In this document: positions 1 through 13,063 of the stretch, in pieces
Position numbering within the stretch: position 1 is the first letter of the stretch
How the letters are laid out: each line of letters begins with the position of its first letter
Source: Piper betle
Taxonomy: Eukaryota; Streptophyta; Magnoliopsida; Piperales; Piperaceae
NCBI GenBank assembly: GCA_033002965.1
Contig: JAURVB010003522.1
Coordinates: forward strand, 206,569-270,568
Length of the DNA: 64,000 bases
Reading direction: 5' to 3'
Notes under the pieces: model-generated
What the model saw: the letters and a program-made list of their open reading frames with translations, nothing else
Told to the model about the DNA's origin: nothing
Databases searched by the model: none
Position numbers and translations under genes: made by a program

Positions 1-299
1 AGGGAATTTTGTCCCCGAAATGCCTATTCTTGGCCCATTGCTAGCCCCAGCCCACGACCTTTCTGGCCCGTGACCGGCAGCCTAGCCAACGTTCATAATC
101 CAGCCCACCATCTAACACAAAACCAGGTCGACTCTGATACCATTTGTAACGACCCAGCCCAAAGTGCAACGTAATGGGCCTAAGTCATTTCTTTAAAATG
201 GGTACCCCGAAAGTTAAAGATCTCTAGTCCATTCCCACTTATAAACATGATCTTTTCCCAGTAGGTATTAGATGTGGGACTAAGTTGAGGGATCTCACA
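1..299 (-). mobile_element. TRIM-like miniature LTR retrotransposon, copy 1 (cut by window start)
   Basis: Read on the minus strand, an LTR of about 155 bp (145-299) starts TGTGAGATCCC and ends GTTACA. It is followed by TGGTATCAGAGTC (complement at 130-142), the primer-binding site for initiator tRNA-Met. The internal part (1-129) has no reading frame. A second copy at 36249-39002 has the same LTR, internal stretch and primer site, with both LTRs only about 150 bp apart, so this is a terminal-repeat retrotransposon in miniature. Its other LTR lies left of the window. It sits in the gag region of the gypsy element that starts at about 300. Confidence 0.75.
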
Positions 300-1100
300 T
301 GGATGACCATTCATTAGGAAGTTGGATGTAGAAGAGGCATTCCTGTGGATATCATCAACCATAGAGTGTTTGGTAGTATGACATACCCAATGGAGCACCA
401 GATATGCATCATTACAAGGGAATTTGAGGATGAAAGTAGAATATGGTGGGATTTAGTGTAGAATTCAAGTCAACCTCATAACATTACTTGGGAGGAATTC
501 AGGTTAAAATTTGATGGAAAATACTTTTCGCCAAATGTCAGGAAGAGGAAAGAGCGGGAATTCCAAACAATGAAAGGACCCATGATAGTGGTGCAGAATA
601 CGAGACAAGATTTATAGTTTTGGAAAGATACACAATCAAATTGGGTTCCCACTAAAGGAAGAAGGATAGAGTTTTTTATGAAGGCCTCCATTGTGAGATC
701 AAGATGGCCTATTTGGATAGGAAGTTTACTACCTTTAATAACATTGTGCTAGCTTCAGGATAGGGAGAGCGAGTTGTAGACTCGACCTCGTTGAGATTTT
801 AACCAGAGGTAGCAACATCTAACACCATATCAGCAAGAGTAGAGAGCACAACAGAGACATCAAACAGATGCACTCAGCTGCTATGAGGGCATGGATGGCC
901 AAGTTCAGGGAAATAGATCACCTTTCTGTAAGAATTGCCAACATCATCATGGATGTGAGACTAGAGTAGGCACGAACTCTCATTATAGTTGCGGTCAGCC
1001 GAGACATTGCACCGCAGAGTGTAGTGTAGGCCCTAAGGTATGCTATAGTTATGGTCAGCGAGGGCAAAGAGCCGCAACGTGTTCAACTAGCTAGAACCTG
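300..1100 (+). pseudogene. Ty3/gypsy gag remnant with degenerate zinc knuckles
   Basis: Gag is the nucleocapsid precursor of an LTR retrotransposon. Frame-broken translation from about 320 resembles plant retrotransposon gag; the clearest block is around 480-560, reading ITWEEFRLKFDGKYF. At 930-1080 there are three zinc-knuckle-like units: CKNCQHHHGC, then HYSCGQPRHCTAEC with the first Cys replaced by His, then VCYSYGQRGQRAATC with Cys and His lost. Stops and frameshifts are frequent, so no Gag protein can be made. The N-terminal part is cut by the TRIM copy on its left. It belongs with the pol remnant that follows and the LTR at 6156. Confidence 0.8.
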
Positions 1101-3736
1101 CAGTTAACGCTCCTAGTGCCTCAACAGATAGCTCCCCAGCAGTAGCGACTACATAGAGGCCAATAGGGCCAAGGTCAAGGCCACAGAGGTGGAGACCAAC
1201 AGCCATCGAGACAGCAACAGAGAGAACAGAACCAGAGAGGGTACATGCCTCCAGGGCAGGCTAGACAATAGAGGGGTAGACAACAAGCACCGCGAGTTCA
1301 GAATTAGAGGGAATAGAATCAGCCAGTACCACCACCAGCATCTCCTACCCCAACATAGCCACAACCAATGAGGATGCATGTAGCCATAGTGGCAGAGGCA
1401 CTTGAGGACATGGCAGTCATGACAGATATGCTTTCAATAGGCTTTGTACTTGCACAAGTTTTATTTGAATATGGCTGCACGCACTCATTTATTTCATACA
1501 CCCACACAAGTAGAATTGGATGTAAGATAGAAGAGTTAGGATATTCACTATTAGTGTCCACTCCCGCAAGTAGTGTGGTAGCTACGGGCAAATGTGTGCA
1601 TAATGTCCCTGCTAAGATTCAACAATGATAACTTGTAGCTAATTTGATATTGTTCAACCTACAAGAATTTGATGTGATATTTAGAATGAACTGGATGTCT
1701 AAACAAGGAGCCATGATAGATTGCCGAAGAAAGACGGTCACTTTCCACCATGAAAATCACTGCTTTTTCTTCCAAGGTAAGGGTAGAGATAGAGAAAAAG
1801 GATAGATATCCTATCAGAATGTAGTGAGACAGCTAGATCAAGCCAGGGAGCTGATAATGGTAGCGTTAGTTTTGGTTGAGAAGAGTGGTTCAGGGGACAA
1901 GCCAAACATTGAGTAGATTCCAGTGGTCAGAGAATTCACTGACGTATTCCTAGAAGAGAATACTGGATTGCCGCCAGACAGAGATGTAGACCTTGCCATT
2001 GACTTGATGTTAGGCACAACACTCATCTTTAGAGCTCCGTATAGAATGTCACCACTTGAGCTTAAGGAACTCAAGGAATAGTTACAGACACTATTGGATC
2101 AATTATTCATTAGACCGCATGTCTCTCCAAGGGTTTCACTGGTGTTATCGTGAGGAAGAAGGATGGAAGCATGCGTTTATGCATCGATTACAGAATGTTA
2201 AACCATGCAACTATTAAGAACTGATACTCTCTTCCTCGCATTGATGATCTATTTGATCAGCAGTTATCTTCTCGAAGATTGATTTAAGATCAGGATACTA
2301 CCAGTTGAAGATTTGAGTAGAAGACATCCCGAAGACTGCATTCAGAACCAGATATGGCCACTACAAGTTTTTAGTCATGCCTTTTGGATTGACCAATGCT
2401 CCAACAGTATTTATGGACTTGATGAAAAAAGTGTTCAATCCATATTTGGACCAGTTTGTGATTGTCTTTGTAGACAATATACTGGTAAACTCTTCGTCCA
2501 GGGAAGAAAATAAACAACATTAGAGGATTGTGTTGGAGACATAGAGTGTAGATTATATGAAAAGTTTTCAAAGTGCAATTTTTGGTTGTCAGAAGTGAAC
2601 TTTCTCGGCTATATCATCTCAACATCAGGCAACTCAGTAGATCCACCCAAGATAGGAGCAGTAGTACAGTGGGAGCAGCCAAAGACACCGACAAAGGTTC
2701 AAAGTTTCCTAGGCCTAACTGGATACTAGAGACAATTCATTTAGGATTCCTCTTTCATAGACGCCCCTCTTACACGACTAACTAGGAAGGAAGAATAGTT
2801 CAGATGGATGGATGAATGTGAGCAGAGTTTTAGGACGCTGAAGGAAAGATTGACTTCGATGCATATCCTCACATTGCCAGAGGGACATGAGGATTTTGTA
2901 GTTTACACAGATGCCTCAAGAATTGGGCTAGGTTGTGTTTTAATGCAGAAGGATAAGTTTATAGCCTATGCATCTCACTAGCTCAAAGTGCATGAGTGTA
3001 ACTATCCTACACATGACCTAGAGCTAGTAGTAATCATATTCGCTATCATTTGCTATTAGAATATAGAGGCACTACTTATATGGAACATCTTTTAGACTCT
3101 TGACTGATCACAAGAGTTTGAAATATATATTCACACAGAATGATTTGAACAGGAGACAAAGAAGATGGTTAGAGATCTTATAAAACTACGAGATTGACAT
3201 AGTGTACCACGAGGGCAAAGTGAATGTGGTAGCAGACGCTTTGAGTAGGAAGCCAATAAGAGGCTCCACAGGATTGGCAATAGTGCGAGTGACTCAATAT
3301 ATTACAGGCTTGAGAAAGTTGGTTGGAATGATGGCATGAATGACCATTTAGTCGAGTGTACTTGAACATATCAGCGTTGCCCAAGAAGCAGATTGACAAT
3401 TGAAGCAGTGGTTGGAGCAGGGAACACATATAGAATTGGCTAGAGATGCAAATTGGTTAGTCAGACTAAGAGGTCAACTCTTTGTGCCAAATGTTCCAGA
3501 GTGTCCCGGACTTTGAAGTACGATTATTCACGAAGCTCACACGTCAAGATGTTCAGTGCATCAAGGTGAAGTAGAGATGTACTACGATGTCCAACAAATA
3601 TAGTGGTGGCCAGGAATGAAGAGAGAGGTATACAACATAGTTGCCAAATATTATATGTCCCAACAAGTGAAAGCCAAGCATGTACGCCAGGTGGAAGACT
3701 ACAGCCATTCGAAACCCCAAAGTGGAAGTGGGAGAG
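1101..3736 (+). pseudogene. Ty3/gypsy pol remnant: protease, reverse transcriptase, RNase H, integrase zinc domain
   Basis: Domains follow the gypsy order. Protease near 1440-1500 has EYGCTHSFIS where active copies have a D-[ST]-G motif, so the catalytic Asp is lost. The linker (1640-1740) has MNWMSKQGAMIDCRRKTVTF. Reverse transcriptase runs about 2050-2560, with [23 protein letters not shown] and VIVFVDNIL; the usual catalytic DD pair reads DN. RNase H (2890-3250) has VYTDASRIGLG and a later DALSRKP-like end. The integrase HHCC region is at 3520-3670. Many stop codons and indels break the frame. Gene order and style fit a Del/Tekay-type chromovirus, which is an inference. The integrase is split at 3736 by a solo LTR. 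Confidence 0.9.
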
Positions 3737-4988
3737 TGTAAAACCCTAAAAAAATAATTCGGTTATTTTATTTAAGGTTTTGTAAATCTTAGAACGAAGC
3801 ATAAATATTATTTAATTAAATTAATTCTTAAAAAAATTAATATTATGAATTATCAATTTTGACCTTTAGCATATTGGTATAATGATATTTATAATATTTT
3901 TAGGATTTTTCATCCATTCATATTTACTTAATAATTATTTTGTGACTTTACGTTATCACACAAATGACTTTTTGAATTCCACACATATTTATAAAATTTA
4001 ATGTAATGACTTCTTGAATTTCACGCATATTCTTCAATATAAAAGAAAGTTCTATTTTTACAAGAAACATCCTCTAGATAACTTATGAGCACATTTGGCT
4101 TTAGAGAAATTACATCCATATTAAGATCATGTGTCGTAGTTACGGGTACTTCATCACAATTTCAAGTTTGTATAATTACCTGAAATGTTATATATTTCGA
4201 TTTGGGAGTCTTGGTCGGCCTGAGTCCACATTCGATCACCATTCACCGAGCGCAACTGGGGTCAAAGAATTGGCTCAGTCGACACAGGGCAGCACCCTTA
4301 AAAAAATTACTATGTGGGAGTCTTGGTCGACTTGAATTCATATTCGACCACCATGCACCGAGCGCAACTGGGGTTAATGAATTGACTCAATCCTACATAG
4401 GGCAGTACCCCTCGAAAGATTAAATACATGCCCCCATGCCAAAAGGAGTGACAGGGCACAGTGGTGCAAGACAACTCATTATGTACTTGTGATACCGAGA
4501 GGGTGAGTCAATGGCCAATATCGGTAATTATAGGCTAAGGGCCACATAGCGTGTGTGCACATACATGGGATTGTAGCTGGATGGGTGGCCACCCTCATAG
4601 CATATTAAGAGCTCAGCATAGGCTCATAATCACTAAAAGATGTAATTCAGATGTTGCGAAATATATTAATTATTTCTTGTAATTATACGACTTAGCATTT
4701 TTATCACTAACGCGAAATTGCCTCCGCAGGTATGAGCATGGAAGGATAGGTAGAGTCGGGACAACTGGAGGACTTTATTATTAGACTATTCTTTTCTCGA
4801 GATTGTTTGCATGGCAGTGGGATTTTGGTTCGGTTCATGGGGCTTAGATTATTCCAAGCATTTGTATATTAAATTTATTGTTATGGATTTATTTAAAACC
4901 TTGAAAATTAATAGAAAATTAATTTATGAGACACTTAGTTTCATATAGTAACACTTGGCTTATGGCTCAGAATGGGCGGATCGTTACA
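3737..4988 (+). mobile_element. Solo LTR, family B, inserted in the gypsy integrase
   Basis: The segment starts TGTAAAACCC and ends CGTTACA. It is flanked by GAGAG (3732-3736) and AAGAG (4989-4993), a 5-bp target duplication with one later change. Removing it brings the two halves of the integrase into register. It is about 1.25 kb and holds no coding region or primer site, hence a solo LTR. Related LTRs are at 36617-38917 and, complete with pol, at 48160-49781. A direct duplication with period about 112 bp lies at 4204-4424. Confidence 0.88.
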
Positions 4989-6155
4989 AAGAGCATAGTG
5001 TACAACTTTGCACTTGGATTGCCTCGGACCCACCGATAGAAGGAAGCAATATGGGTCATAGTAAATCGACTCACAAAGAGTGCACACTTCATACCTATCA
5101 GGATGGAATACCCACTGACCACTTTAGCCACGCTCTATAGAGACCAGATAGTCAGGCTACATGGAGTGCCGTAGGAATTCATATCAAACAGGGATCCAAG
5201 GTTCACATCTCGATTTTGGAAACCCTTGTAGGCAATTATGGACACTAAGTCGAGATCCAATACAGCTTTTCATCCTCAAACATATGGGCTAACTGAGAGA
5301 ACCATACAGATCCTAGAGGATTTGCTCTGATCATCCATTCTACACTTCAGAGGAGGTTGGGAAGAGCATTTACCTCTAGTGGACTTCTCCTACAACAATA
5401 GCTGTTAGGCCACAATTGGAATGGCACCATTCGAGGCACAATATGGTAGACCATGTCAATCCCCCGGTATGTTAGGTACATGATAGCAAACCAGTAGTAG
5501 TTGGGCCAGAGATGATCCAGTAGACACAAGAAGTGGTAATGCGGGTCAAGAAGAGAATGAGATCAACTCAGGACATACAAAAAAGTTATGCCAATCAATG
5601 TAGATGTGAGGTTCATTTCGCATTAGGAGATCACAATCTCCTAAAGGTCTCCCTGACCAAGGGAAACATGAGATTCGGGACATGAGGGAAACTTAGTTCA
5701 CGATATATCAGACCATTTGATGTGATCAAGAGTGTTGGACCAGTGCCTTACAGGCTAGCTTTGCCTCCTCATCTATCAATTGTGCTCAATGTCTTCCATG
5801 TGTCAATAATGAAGGTGTACCATCCGAACAACTCTCATGTTGTCAGTTTCAGAGAGATAGAGCTACAAATAGACCTGACGTATCCAGAAGATGAAGTTCA
5901 AATAGTGGATTGCATAGTGAAGATTCCTTGGCGAAAAGAAGTTCCCTTAGTACAAGTGCAACGGACTCGAGGAGGAGTTGAAGAATCCACATGAGAACTT
6001 GAAGATGAGATAACGAAGCGATACCCAGAGATATTCGAGCAACCAACTTCACAACCGGGTACTTTACCAAAGACTTGCCTCTTTCAGATTATGGATGACT
6101 TTGAAACTTCCATGGTTAAAATTTCTAGGATGAAAATTTTCTAAGTAGGGAAGGT
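4989..6155 (+). pseudogene. Ty3/gypsy integrase core and C-terminus, polypurine tract
   Basis: This continues the integrase interrupted at 3736. The core reads with many stops (4990-5400). The C-terminal part is clearer at 5722-5994: VGPVPYRLALPPHLS, NVFHVSIMK and the terminal block around IPLVKV-type residues, here VPLVQVQRTRGGVEEST, typical of plant Del/Tekay elements. A purine-rich tract (6143-6155, AAGTAGGGAAGGT) lies directly before the LTR and is the likely second-strand primer. It is non-functional because of frequent stops. Confidence 0.88.
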
Positions 6156-8861
6156 TGTAAAACCCATGACTTGAGTTAGAGTTTTACATTAGCAAACAAG
6201 TTGGTTCAACCATCAGTCTGAGTCGAATCAGCTTCATGATGAGTTGAGGCCAGCCGTGCGTTATGAGCGATGAGGGTCAAGTGTATCCCAGTATATGATG
6301 ATAACGTCAAAAGGATGACGAGAAATGATTTATTAGAGTATATGACAGTATATAGATATTTTTTTATATATATTTGATCGTAAATTTATTTTTAGGGTGA
6401 ATAACACATTATGACATGTTATAGAGGAGTTTGGGTGGGTTACTAGTTATAGAACATGTCAATTTGATGTTGTGGTGTGTATTATATTTTATGAGATTTT
6501 CCCCTATTTTTTTGGATTTATTACAGGTTAGTTATTATTTTTGACTCGAGTCAAAGTCAAGTCAACTTTTATTCACGAAAATACCACCCAAAACCTTTAT
6601 GACATTTCCCCCTAACCCTCGATGTTGTCCCTCGTCCTTGCGGCCAACGACGCCTCTAGCCGCCCCACCACCACCAAGTCATCACCGAGCAAACCCCTAT
6701 CTTCTCGGCTGCTGCCAACCTCCACGACGCATGGCTACCGCACCTAATGCCGCCAACACCACTCCACCACCGCCGTCTGCACCACTGTGATCCCGAATCC
6801 TCCCCTTCAACCCTCAACCATTTCACCCTTACCTAGGGCCGCCAATGAGGCCGGCCAAGGGCCAATCGGACAATGGACTGACCCCAAACAACTTGAAGCC
6901 ACTATTGGCGATCATCGTCGATGCTGTTGCCCTCACCACCACCACCATTGGGTCATGCTCACTGAGCTGGTACCAACCCATAGCCACGATTGCTTCGCCT
7001 AAAAGGTTACCGAAAAACCGTCAAAAAGCCACCAGAAAGACTTTGAAAAATTGGATTTGCTAAAATTCACCAGATCTTCTGCCAAATTCATCTAGCCAAA
7101 CCCAATCAAACTTCGAACTGAGCAACAAACCCTACCCTACCCGTTGCCGATTGCCAATGACACGAGGTATAATTAACTTCGACTTAATTACTTTAAAGTG
7201 ATAATTATTAGCACTGTTGCAAGGATTGATTGATTTACGTGTTTACTATTTTTATCGTAAATAAAAATGAATTGCACAATTGTATAGTATTGAAATGAAC
7301 ACTAAGGAGCTAATTAAGTAAATTAAGTAAATAATGTTAATCTAATGCAACATAGCGTAGGAAATCTGATAGGGATTGACATGTTATTCGATATGATGTG
7401 TGCCTTGATGTGTGTGTGTGTGTGTGTGCTATAATATGTGTAAATGCATCATAGTGGGTGTTAGCTTTTAGTTTTAATGTGGAGATACGAAGTAGGAGCT
7501 CACCGCCTAGGCATGTGGACACGATTGGAGCTTCTACTAGGTCTGTTTAGGACTCACATTTATTTTGACTTCTATGCTCTATTGTATTTTGTTTTAACAG
7601 GTAAGCGGACGTGTCGAGTGGTGAATTTATTGTATCCCACTCCACACGGACCATCTAATCGCATGAAATTTTTGGATTCGAGGATGAGATCCCTCAAGTT
7701 TGTTTTCAAAATCCAGATCATGATGCCTTCGGGCCATTTATATTACAATCCCTACCCAGGTCTATGCACATGTAGTTTTTGAGCTATCAGTGAGATGTCA
7801 CACAAGGGAAAATCAACGACCGTGTCTTGATATAGGGCGCGTGTTAGTCAAAGCGGGTTCTTGATTTGGTGAGCATTTGTTCTATTCCCAAGGGATCCTA
7901 ATAACTCCACCTTTGAGTTACTCAAACCCAGAGAAGTATTGAGGTTTACGGGTACTACTATGCAATGCATATCTAGACTTGTGGTTTCAAAGGGTACTAA
8001 AGGCACACGCTTGAGAGTACTCAGCCTCTGTACTTAGGGTTAGGAGTGATAAGGAGGATGTAGAGGGCTGAAAAAGAGAGATTGATTTTCCTACGGAAGG
8101 GATAGTTTTAAAGTTGCCAAAGAATGCGATGAGAAAGAAAGAAGACAAGTCGTGTGAGGTCAATGGCTCCTAATTAGCACCCTTATGAGAGATTCCATAT
8201 GGTAGAATAAGAATGCTTTCATTTAATAGGAGAGTCAGCTCTCGTGTGCCAGTTTGTTACTAGTTATTTCTAGACCTGTAATACTTGTTACTGAGGTTTT
8301 TCGATTATCTATGTAGGTGAGTGCCTTGAGGATTGAGCGATGTCAGGACTGTGGCAGAACAGCAATGAAATTATGTACACATGTACCTGCCGAATGTGAT
8401 TGATGATGTTGAATGTGGAATTGTTTTGAATGATGCAAACTTTAATGTTATTTCTATAAATGGATAAAAATGTTTTACATGTGATTGAAAAACTGTGAAA
8501 AGAAATTAATAGTTTGAGTAATGGATTCTAGACTCGGCTCAGTAGATGAAGAAAATGAGATAATTGAAATGTTGAGAGAAATGTAATGTTTTTTGCGGTA
8601 TTTTCTGTTTACATATATATATATATAGTGCATGTTGTTAACAGGGTGGTCGTATTGCCCTTTTAGGCGAGAAGACGGGGTGTTTTAAAAATCAAAATGC
8701 ATTTACACTTGTTTGGTTTGTTTTACACTTGATTGCATATCATAGATTGCATTTACAATAACGTTAGAATGCATATGCTGAATCAAGTAGATTAGTGAAT
8801 AATTCGGTCACCGATAGTATTTCCAAGTTGGTTCATAGGTAAACCGAGACGGGGTGTTACA
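6156..8861 (+). mobile_element. 3' LTR (family A, 2.7 kb) of the gypsy element
   Basis: It starts TGTAAAACCC just after the polypurine tract and ends GGGGTGTTACA. It shares its whole layout with other family A LTRs. An AT-rich head carries the motif GACTCGAGTCAA (about 6540). A GC-rich section (6600-7130) follows. Then come the inverted repeat GTAGGAGCTC...GAGCTTCTAC (7492-7537), the motif TATGTAGGTGAG (about 8312) and the CGGGGTGTTACA tail. It lies next to copia sequence at 8862, so the whole gypsy element was inserted into a copia reverse transcriptase; the 5' LTR is off the window. Confidence 0.88.
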
Positions 8862-9550
8862 GTAACAATTAAATATTGTAGGAGTAAATATAATAGTTGT
8901 GTGTACTTAAGGTGTTGGATAATTCTATATATATTTATCCCGTGTTATATGTGGGATGTTATTATTTTTGCTACTTAGATTGTGTCTGAATTGAAAAGGC
9001 TTAAAGCTGACTTGTCTAAGGAATTTGATATGGGAAGCCAAAAAAATACTTGGCATGGAGATCAAAAAGATAAGAAAGGCAAGAAGTTGTGGCTTTCTTA
9101 GGCAATTATGTGGAGAAAGTATTAGAGAGGTTTAATATGGAAAAATCAAAATCGGTGTCAAAACGTATGTCACAATATTTCAAGTTATTGACTTTATCAT
9201 GTCATGCATCAAATGAAGAGAAGGCTACTATCTCTCATATGCCATATGTTGAGGCTATTAGATGTCTTATATATGTCTAAAAGGCCAGATATTACACAGG
9301 TAGTGAGCAAAAATATATTTAATCTAGGCAAGAAGCATCGAAATGCAGCTAAGTGGGTTATGCAATACTTTACGGCACTGCAAGATATAAAATTTTATTT
9401 TCTTATGGTGGTTGCAATTTGGTTGGCTTTGTAGATTCAGCCTATGGATCAGGTCTTCATAAAAAGATGTGAACTACCGGCTATGTTTTTATGTTAGGTG
9501 GGAGCGTTATTACCTGAAAGTCTATCCTTCGGCCTACTATTGTCTTGTTC
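8862..9550 (+). pseudogene. Ty1/copia reverse transcriptase / RNase H remnant, first part
   Basis: Translation in changing frames gives copia-type Pol: a KYNSCVY-like block near 8880, SELKRLKADLSKEFDMG (8983-9035), YVEKVLERFNMEKSKSVS (9107-9160), RPDITQVVS, AAKWVMQYF and TGYVFM before a WKS-like block at about 9515. These are the palm-to-RNase H parts of a copia polyprotein. Frameshifts and stops are common. It is cut on the left by the gypsy LTR and on the right by a solo LTR at 9551; the reading resumes at 13064. Confidence 0.88.
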
Positions 9551-9690
9551 TATAAAACTCAGCCCATCGACCCGGTGTTTACACCCGATTTTCCTAATTT
9601 TGTGTTTAGCTCAATTTGGGTAGTACACGGCTATTCAGTTCGATTGGTCTGGTGTTAGTGGGATCTTTTATGTGGTATTGTGGGCTTGGG

Positions 9691-10022
9691 TATTTGGTGT
9701 GTCTACCGTTGAGTTGTTCTAGTTGGCCCCAATTGCCAAGCCGGTACGTGTGTTTTCTATAGTTGTTTAGTTTAGCCTTGGGCCACGTATTGCATTAGGG
9801 TTGCATCACATCCATTTGAGCGTACCTCCTAACCCTAATCATGTCTTAGAAGCTATTATTTGGTGTGTCTGCCGTTGAGTTGTTCTAGTTGGCCCCAATT
9901 GCCAAGCTGGTACATGTGTTTTCTTTAGTTGTTTAGTTTAGACTTGGGCCACGTATTGTGTTAGGGTCGTATCGCATCCATTTGAGCGTACCTCCTAACC
10001 CTAATCATGTCTTAGAAGCTAT
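9691..10022. repeat. Tandem duplication, 2 x 166 bp
   Basis: Copies 9691-9856 and 9857-10022 both begin TATTTGGTGTGTCT and end CTTAGAAGCTAT, with about ten differences by eye. It lies in the head of the solo LTR and has no open frame shared by both copies. Confidence 0.93.
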
Positions 10023-10244
10023 CACAGGACTTCTCTTGCTCTCCCTTTATTTTCCCCCTTTTTTCTTTTTTTCCCAATTTTTGGCCCATCATGGTGCCAT
10101 GCACAACACAAGGTTGCCCCTCTGGCACCTTTGCGTCAGCACACATGCGTCCATGCAAGGGAGTAGCGTATTTTTGGTGCAGGTTAAAACCCAATCTACC
10201 TGCCCTTTTTGTTGGTTTCTTCACCCCTGACCGCCTCATTAAAA

Positions 10245-10425
10245 CATCGAGTCTAGTTCAAGCCAAGCTACGAGTTGAGTTCGAGTTATAATTGTGTCGA
10301 GTCGAGTCGAACATTATTACCTTGTTCAAATTCGACTCGTAGAATCTGAGATTGAGTCAAGTTCAAGCTCAAATTGAACCAAACGCCAAATGTTTACAAG
10401 CTGACTCACTCAATTAGTAGCCCTA
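10245..10425 (+). mobile_element. 3' fragment of the hAT-like GAGTCGAG MITE
   Basis: It matches the right half of the MITE at 56447-57103: the stretch with GAGTTCGAGTTATAA, GTCGAGTCGAGTCGAAC, CAAGCTGACTCACTC and the terminal CAATTAGTAGCCCTA. The left half and left TIR are missing. Confidence 0.75.
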
Positions 10426-13063
10426 CCTTATGCCAACTTTCTCCCCAGTTTCTTTTCGTTTTTGCACATTCATAAATATTTGCATGTAGAATCTCTAATT
10501 AGGCATGTATATATCTAGATCTTTATCTCATCATCTAGATCTACTAGTTCCTTTTCGATTGCATGATAAAAATGTGATTTTTATTTATATGTTGTTATTT
10601 TTGCAAATAAAATATAATAAAATAGTCGTGTTGACCTAAATTGTAAAATATACTGACTAATACACCTAATAACAGTATGTATAAAAAGATAACTTTGTAA
10701 TTTTTGGATTGCATGAGGGCTACCTAATTTCACGTGCCAAATTAGTAAATTTCCAAAATAACTAAAATGCCGATAATCTAACTGGGTTTGGTTATAAAAT
10801 TGATTTTGGTGTGAAATCTTTAGTTAAATAATAATTAACTTATTATCCTAATTAACTAAATGTTAATAGATGATTTAAATTATAAAATAATTTGCAATTA
10901 ACGGTACAGGCGTAGGATTGACTTGATATCTCAAGCGGCTCCATTAGAGCACACTAGTTCTTTACGATCCAATATCTTTCAACTTCTGACATTCAGAAGT
11001 CACTATGACAGAATTATCACCATTGTTAACTCTAAATAAGTTAACCGATAATTTAAGCTACGATTCATAATTTTACCGAGGGTGTTAGTCACCTCGTGAT
11101 AAATTGCCCTGGTTATGTAGGCATTTTGATATCTTAAGTTAGAATTTAAGTGTGTGGGTTGAATCCCGAAATTTATTTCATAAAATATTGAAATATCCGT
11201 TTCAACATCTCTATTTGTTTTTTAGAATCTTGTGTAGTTTTTGGCATAATCAGCATGTCATTATTGTTTGATGTGATTTGGGGTATTTATTTTTTGTCCT
11301 GCATGCCATGTCATTTACTACATCAAGGGCTGTTTACATATCATTGCACATATAAATCATGCAAGGTTTAAGTAGTAGTTTACATTGTTAGGTCATGCAG
11401 AGTCAAGCTTGCCGTAGTAGGACAAGAAGCTCTTCTTAGGTTTGTTAGGGCTCTCTCTTTCTCAGCTTGATCTATTACTTGACTCACATATTTTATTTTC
11501 ACATCGTAGGGCATAGCCGGTTGCATTTTATTGGATCCCACTCTTTACAGGTCATCTTATCGATTTTTCTGATTAAGAAAACTTCAAGATTGAGATTCCT
11601 TAATGATTTTTGAAATGCAAAATCCAACTAAAAGGTTACACTTTAGCGCTATATGAATTAACCCTCACCAGGCCTTATACTTATTATACGTTTTTAAAAT
11701 TTTTTGTGCATGCATGGTGGATGGGAACGTGACACTAACCGAGAGGTCACATGTGGTACTCAGTTAGTGGTTAATTGATTGATTAGTACTATTAGTATAG
11801 TACCTAGTAGTAGTGTGTATTTTAGTATTTCAACATGTGTGTTCTCTCCATTGAGTATATTTGAATCATGTCAGTTGTGATCAGTTAGGCCCTATTGTCC
11901 ATGCACATGTTGTCGTCCACTAGTTCTAGCTCATGCGTAATACCAGCACACTACGTTGAGGATTCCAGCTCGTGTGCACAAACATCTCTGTGATTATGAT
12001 TAGGCTCTAATAGTCATATTGTGATTTAGATTGTGTGTGTGTGTGTGGAGAAGTTTCATTTTCATTTCAGTTTTTCTCGTGGACAATGAGTTGTCGATTT
12101 GGCAATTTGCCTATTTCTCTTATTAGTTATTTGAAACTTAGTGACACTCATTACTGACACATTTTCTTATATTTATGTAGGTGAGCTTTCTTGGTGTTGA
12201 CTGGCCTAGGTGCACAAAATATGAGGAGGCTTGGAGGATGTTAGGTTGGGCTTTGTGTTGTTTTGTGTTGCGGCGTTTTGTTTTTATCTTTGTCTATATC
12301 TCCCCTTCTTGTTTTGCGAACATGTCATTGGCTTCCATGTGGATGTTAATTGTAGGGCCTTGGACCTTGGACAAGTGAATGTTTTGTTTATCCCTAACTA
12401 TATATTTTTGTTTTGCAGGCAAAATACTTTGGGGTACATAGGTCTATCCTATTTCATGTAGGAATTCTCTAAGCTTAGGAATCTTAGAACTAAAGGTTAA
12501 ATAAATCTCCCGTATACTAAACCATGTTACTTGTGCAGATACCCGAAGTGAAGAAGAAATTTTGGTTGGAGAAACTTCTAGGATTTATTTTGCAAGTTGA
12601 AGGGTTAATGTGAGGACCAGACAAACCAACAGCTTGAAAAATATAAAATTTGGTTATAAATGATCTATGTTGTGATGTGACTGAATAAAACACCGCTCAA
12701 ATGTTTCTATGTATAGAAATGTGAATTGTGGAATGTTCTGCGTGTGGTTCTATTATTTGTGAATTACATAGGTTTGGAAAAAATTTTATAATGTCCTAAT
12801 TACAGGAAAGACTACCAAATATTTCTGAAAAACTTTAGTCTGATTTATAACTTAGAAATATTTAAAATGTCTTATATGCATGAACCCAACCTTAGGTGTC
12901 TTCGCATGATTTTGAGTGTTTTGTCTACACTTTAGATTCTTATGATGCTTTGAGTGGTTTAAGTTCTTGTGGGTCAGTTTTGCATTTTAATAAGTTATGA
13001 ATTAACATGCTAATGTTTATCATTTCGATTTGATTCACGAGTTGGCCAAATCAAAGTGCTACA

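Larger units (their letters stand above)
9551..13063 (+). mobile_element. Solo LTR, divergent family A (3.5 kb), inserted in copia RNase H
   Basis: Flanked by identical 5-bp duplications TGTTC (9546-9550 and 13064-13068). Its removal restores the copia frame. The start is TATAAAACTC (TG mutated to TA) and the end GTGCTACA. Features of family A remain: an 'agaagctcttcttaggt' block near 11425 matching the LTR inverted repeat, and TATGTAGGTGAG at about 12174. Inside it are a 166-bp tandem duplication (9691-10022) and a MITE fragment (10245-10425), which partly explain its length. No coding region was found. Confidence 0.85.

Noticed and set aside
6599..7063. Pro/Thr-rich ORFs as an unknown protein gene
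   Set aside because: They fall in the GC-rich part of the LTR 6156-8861 and are not kept in the LTR at 20210.
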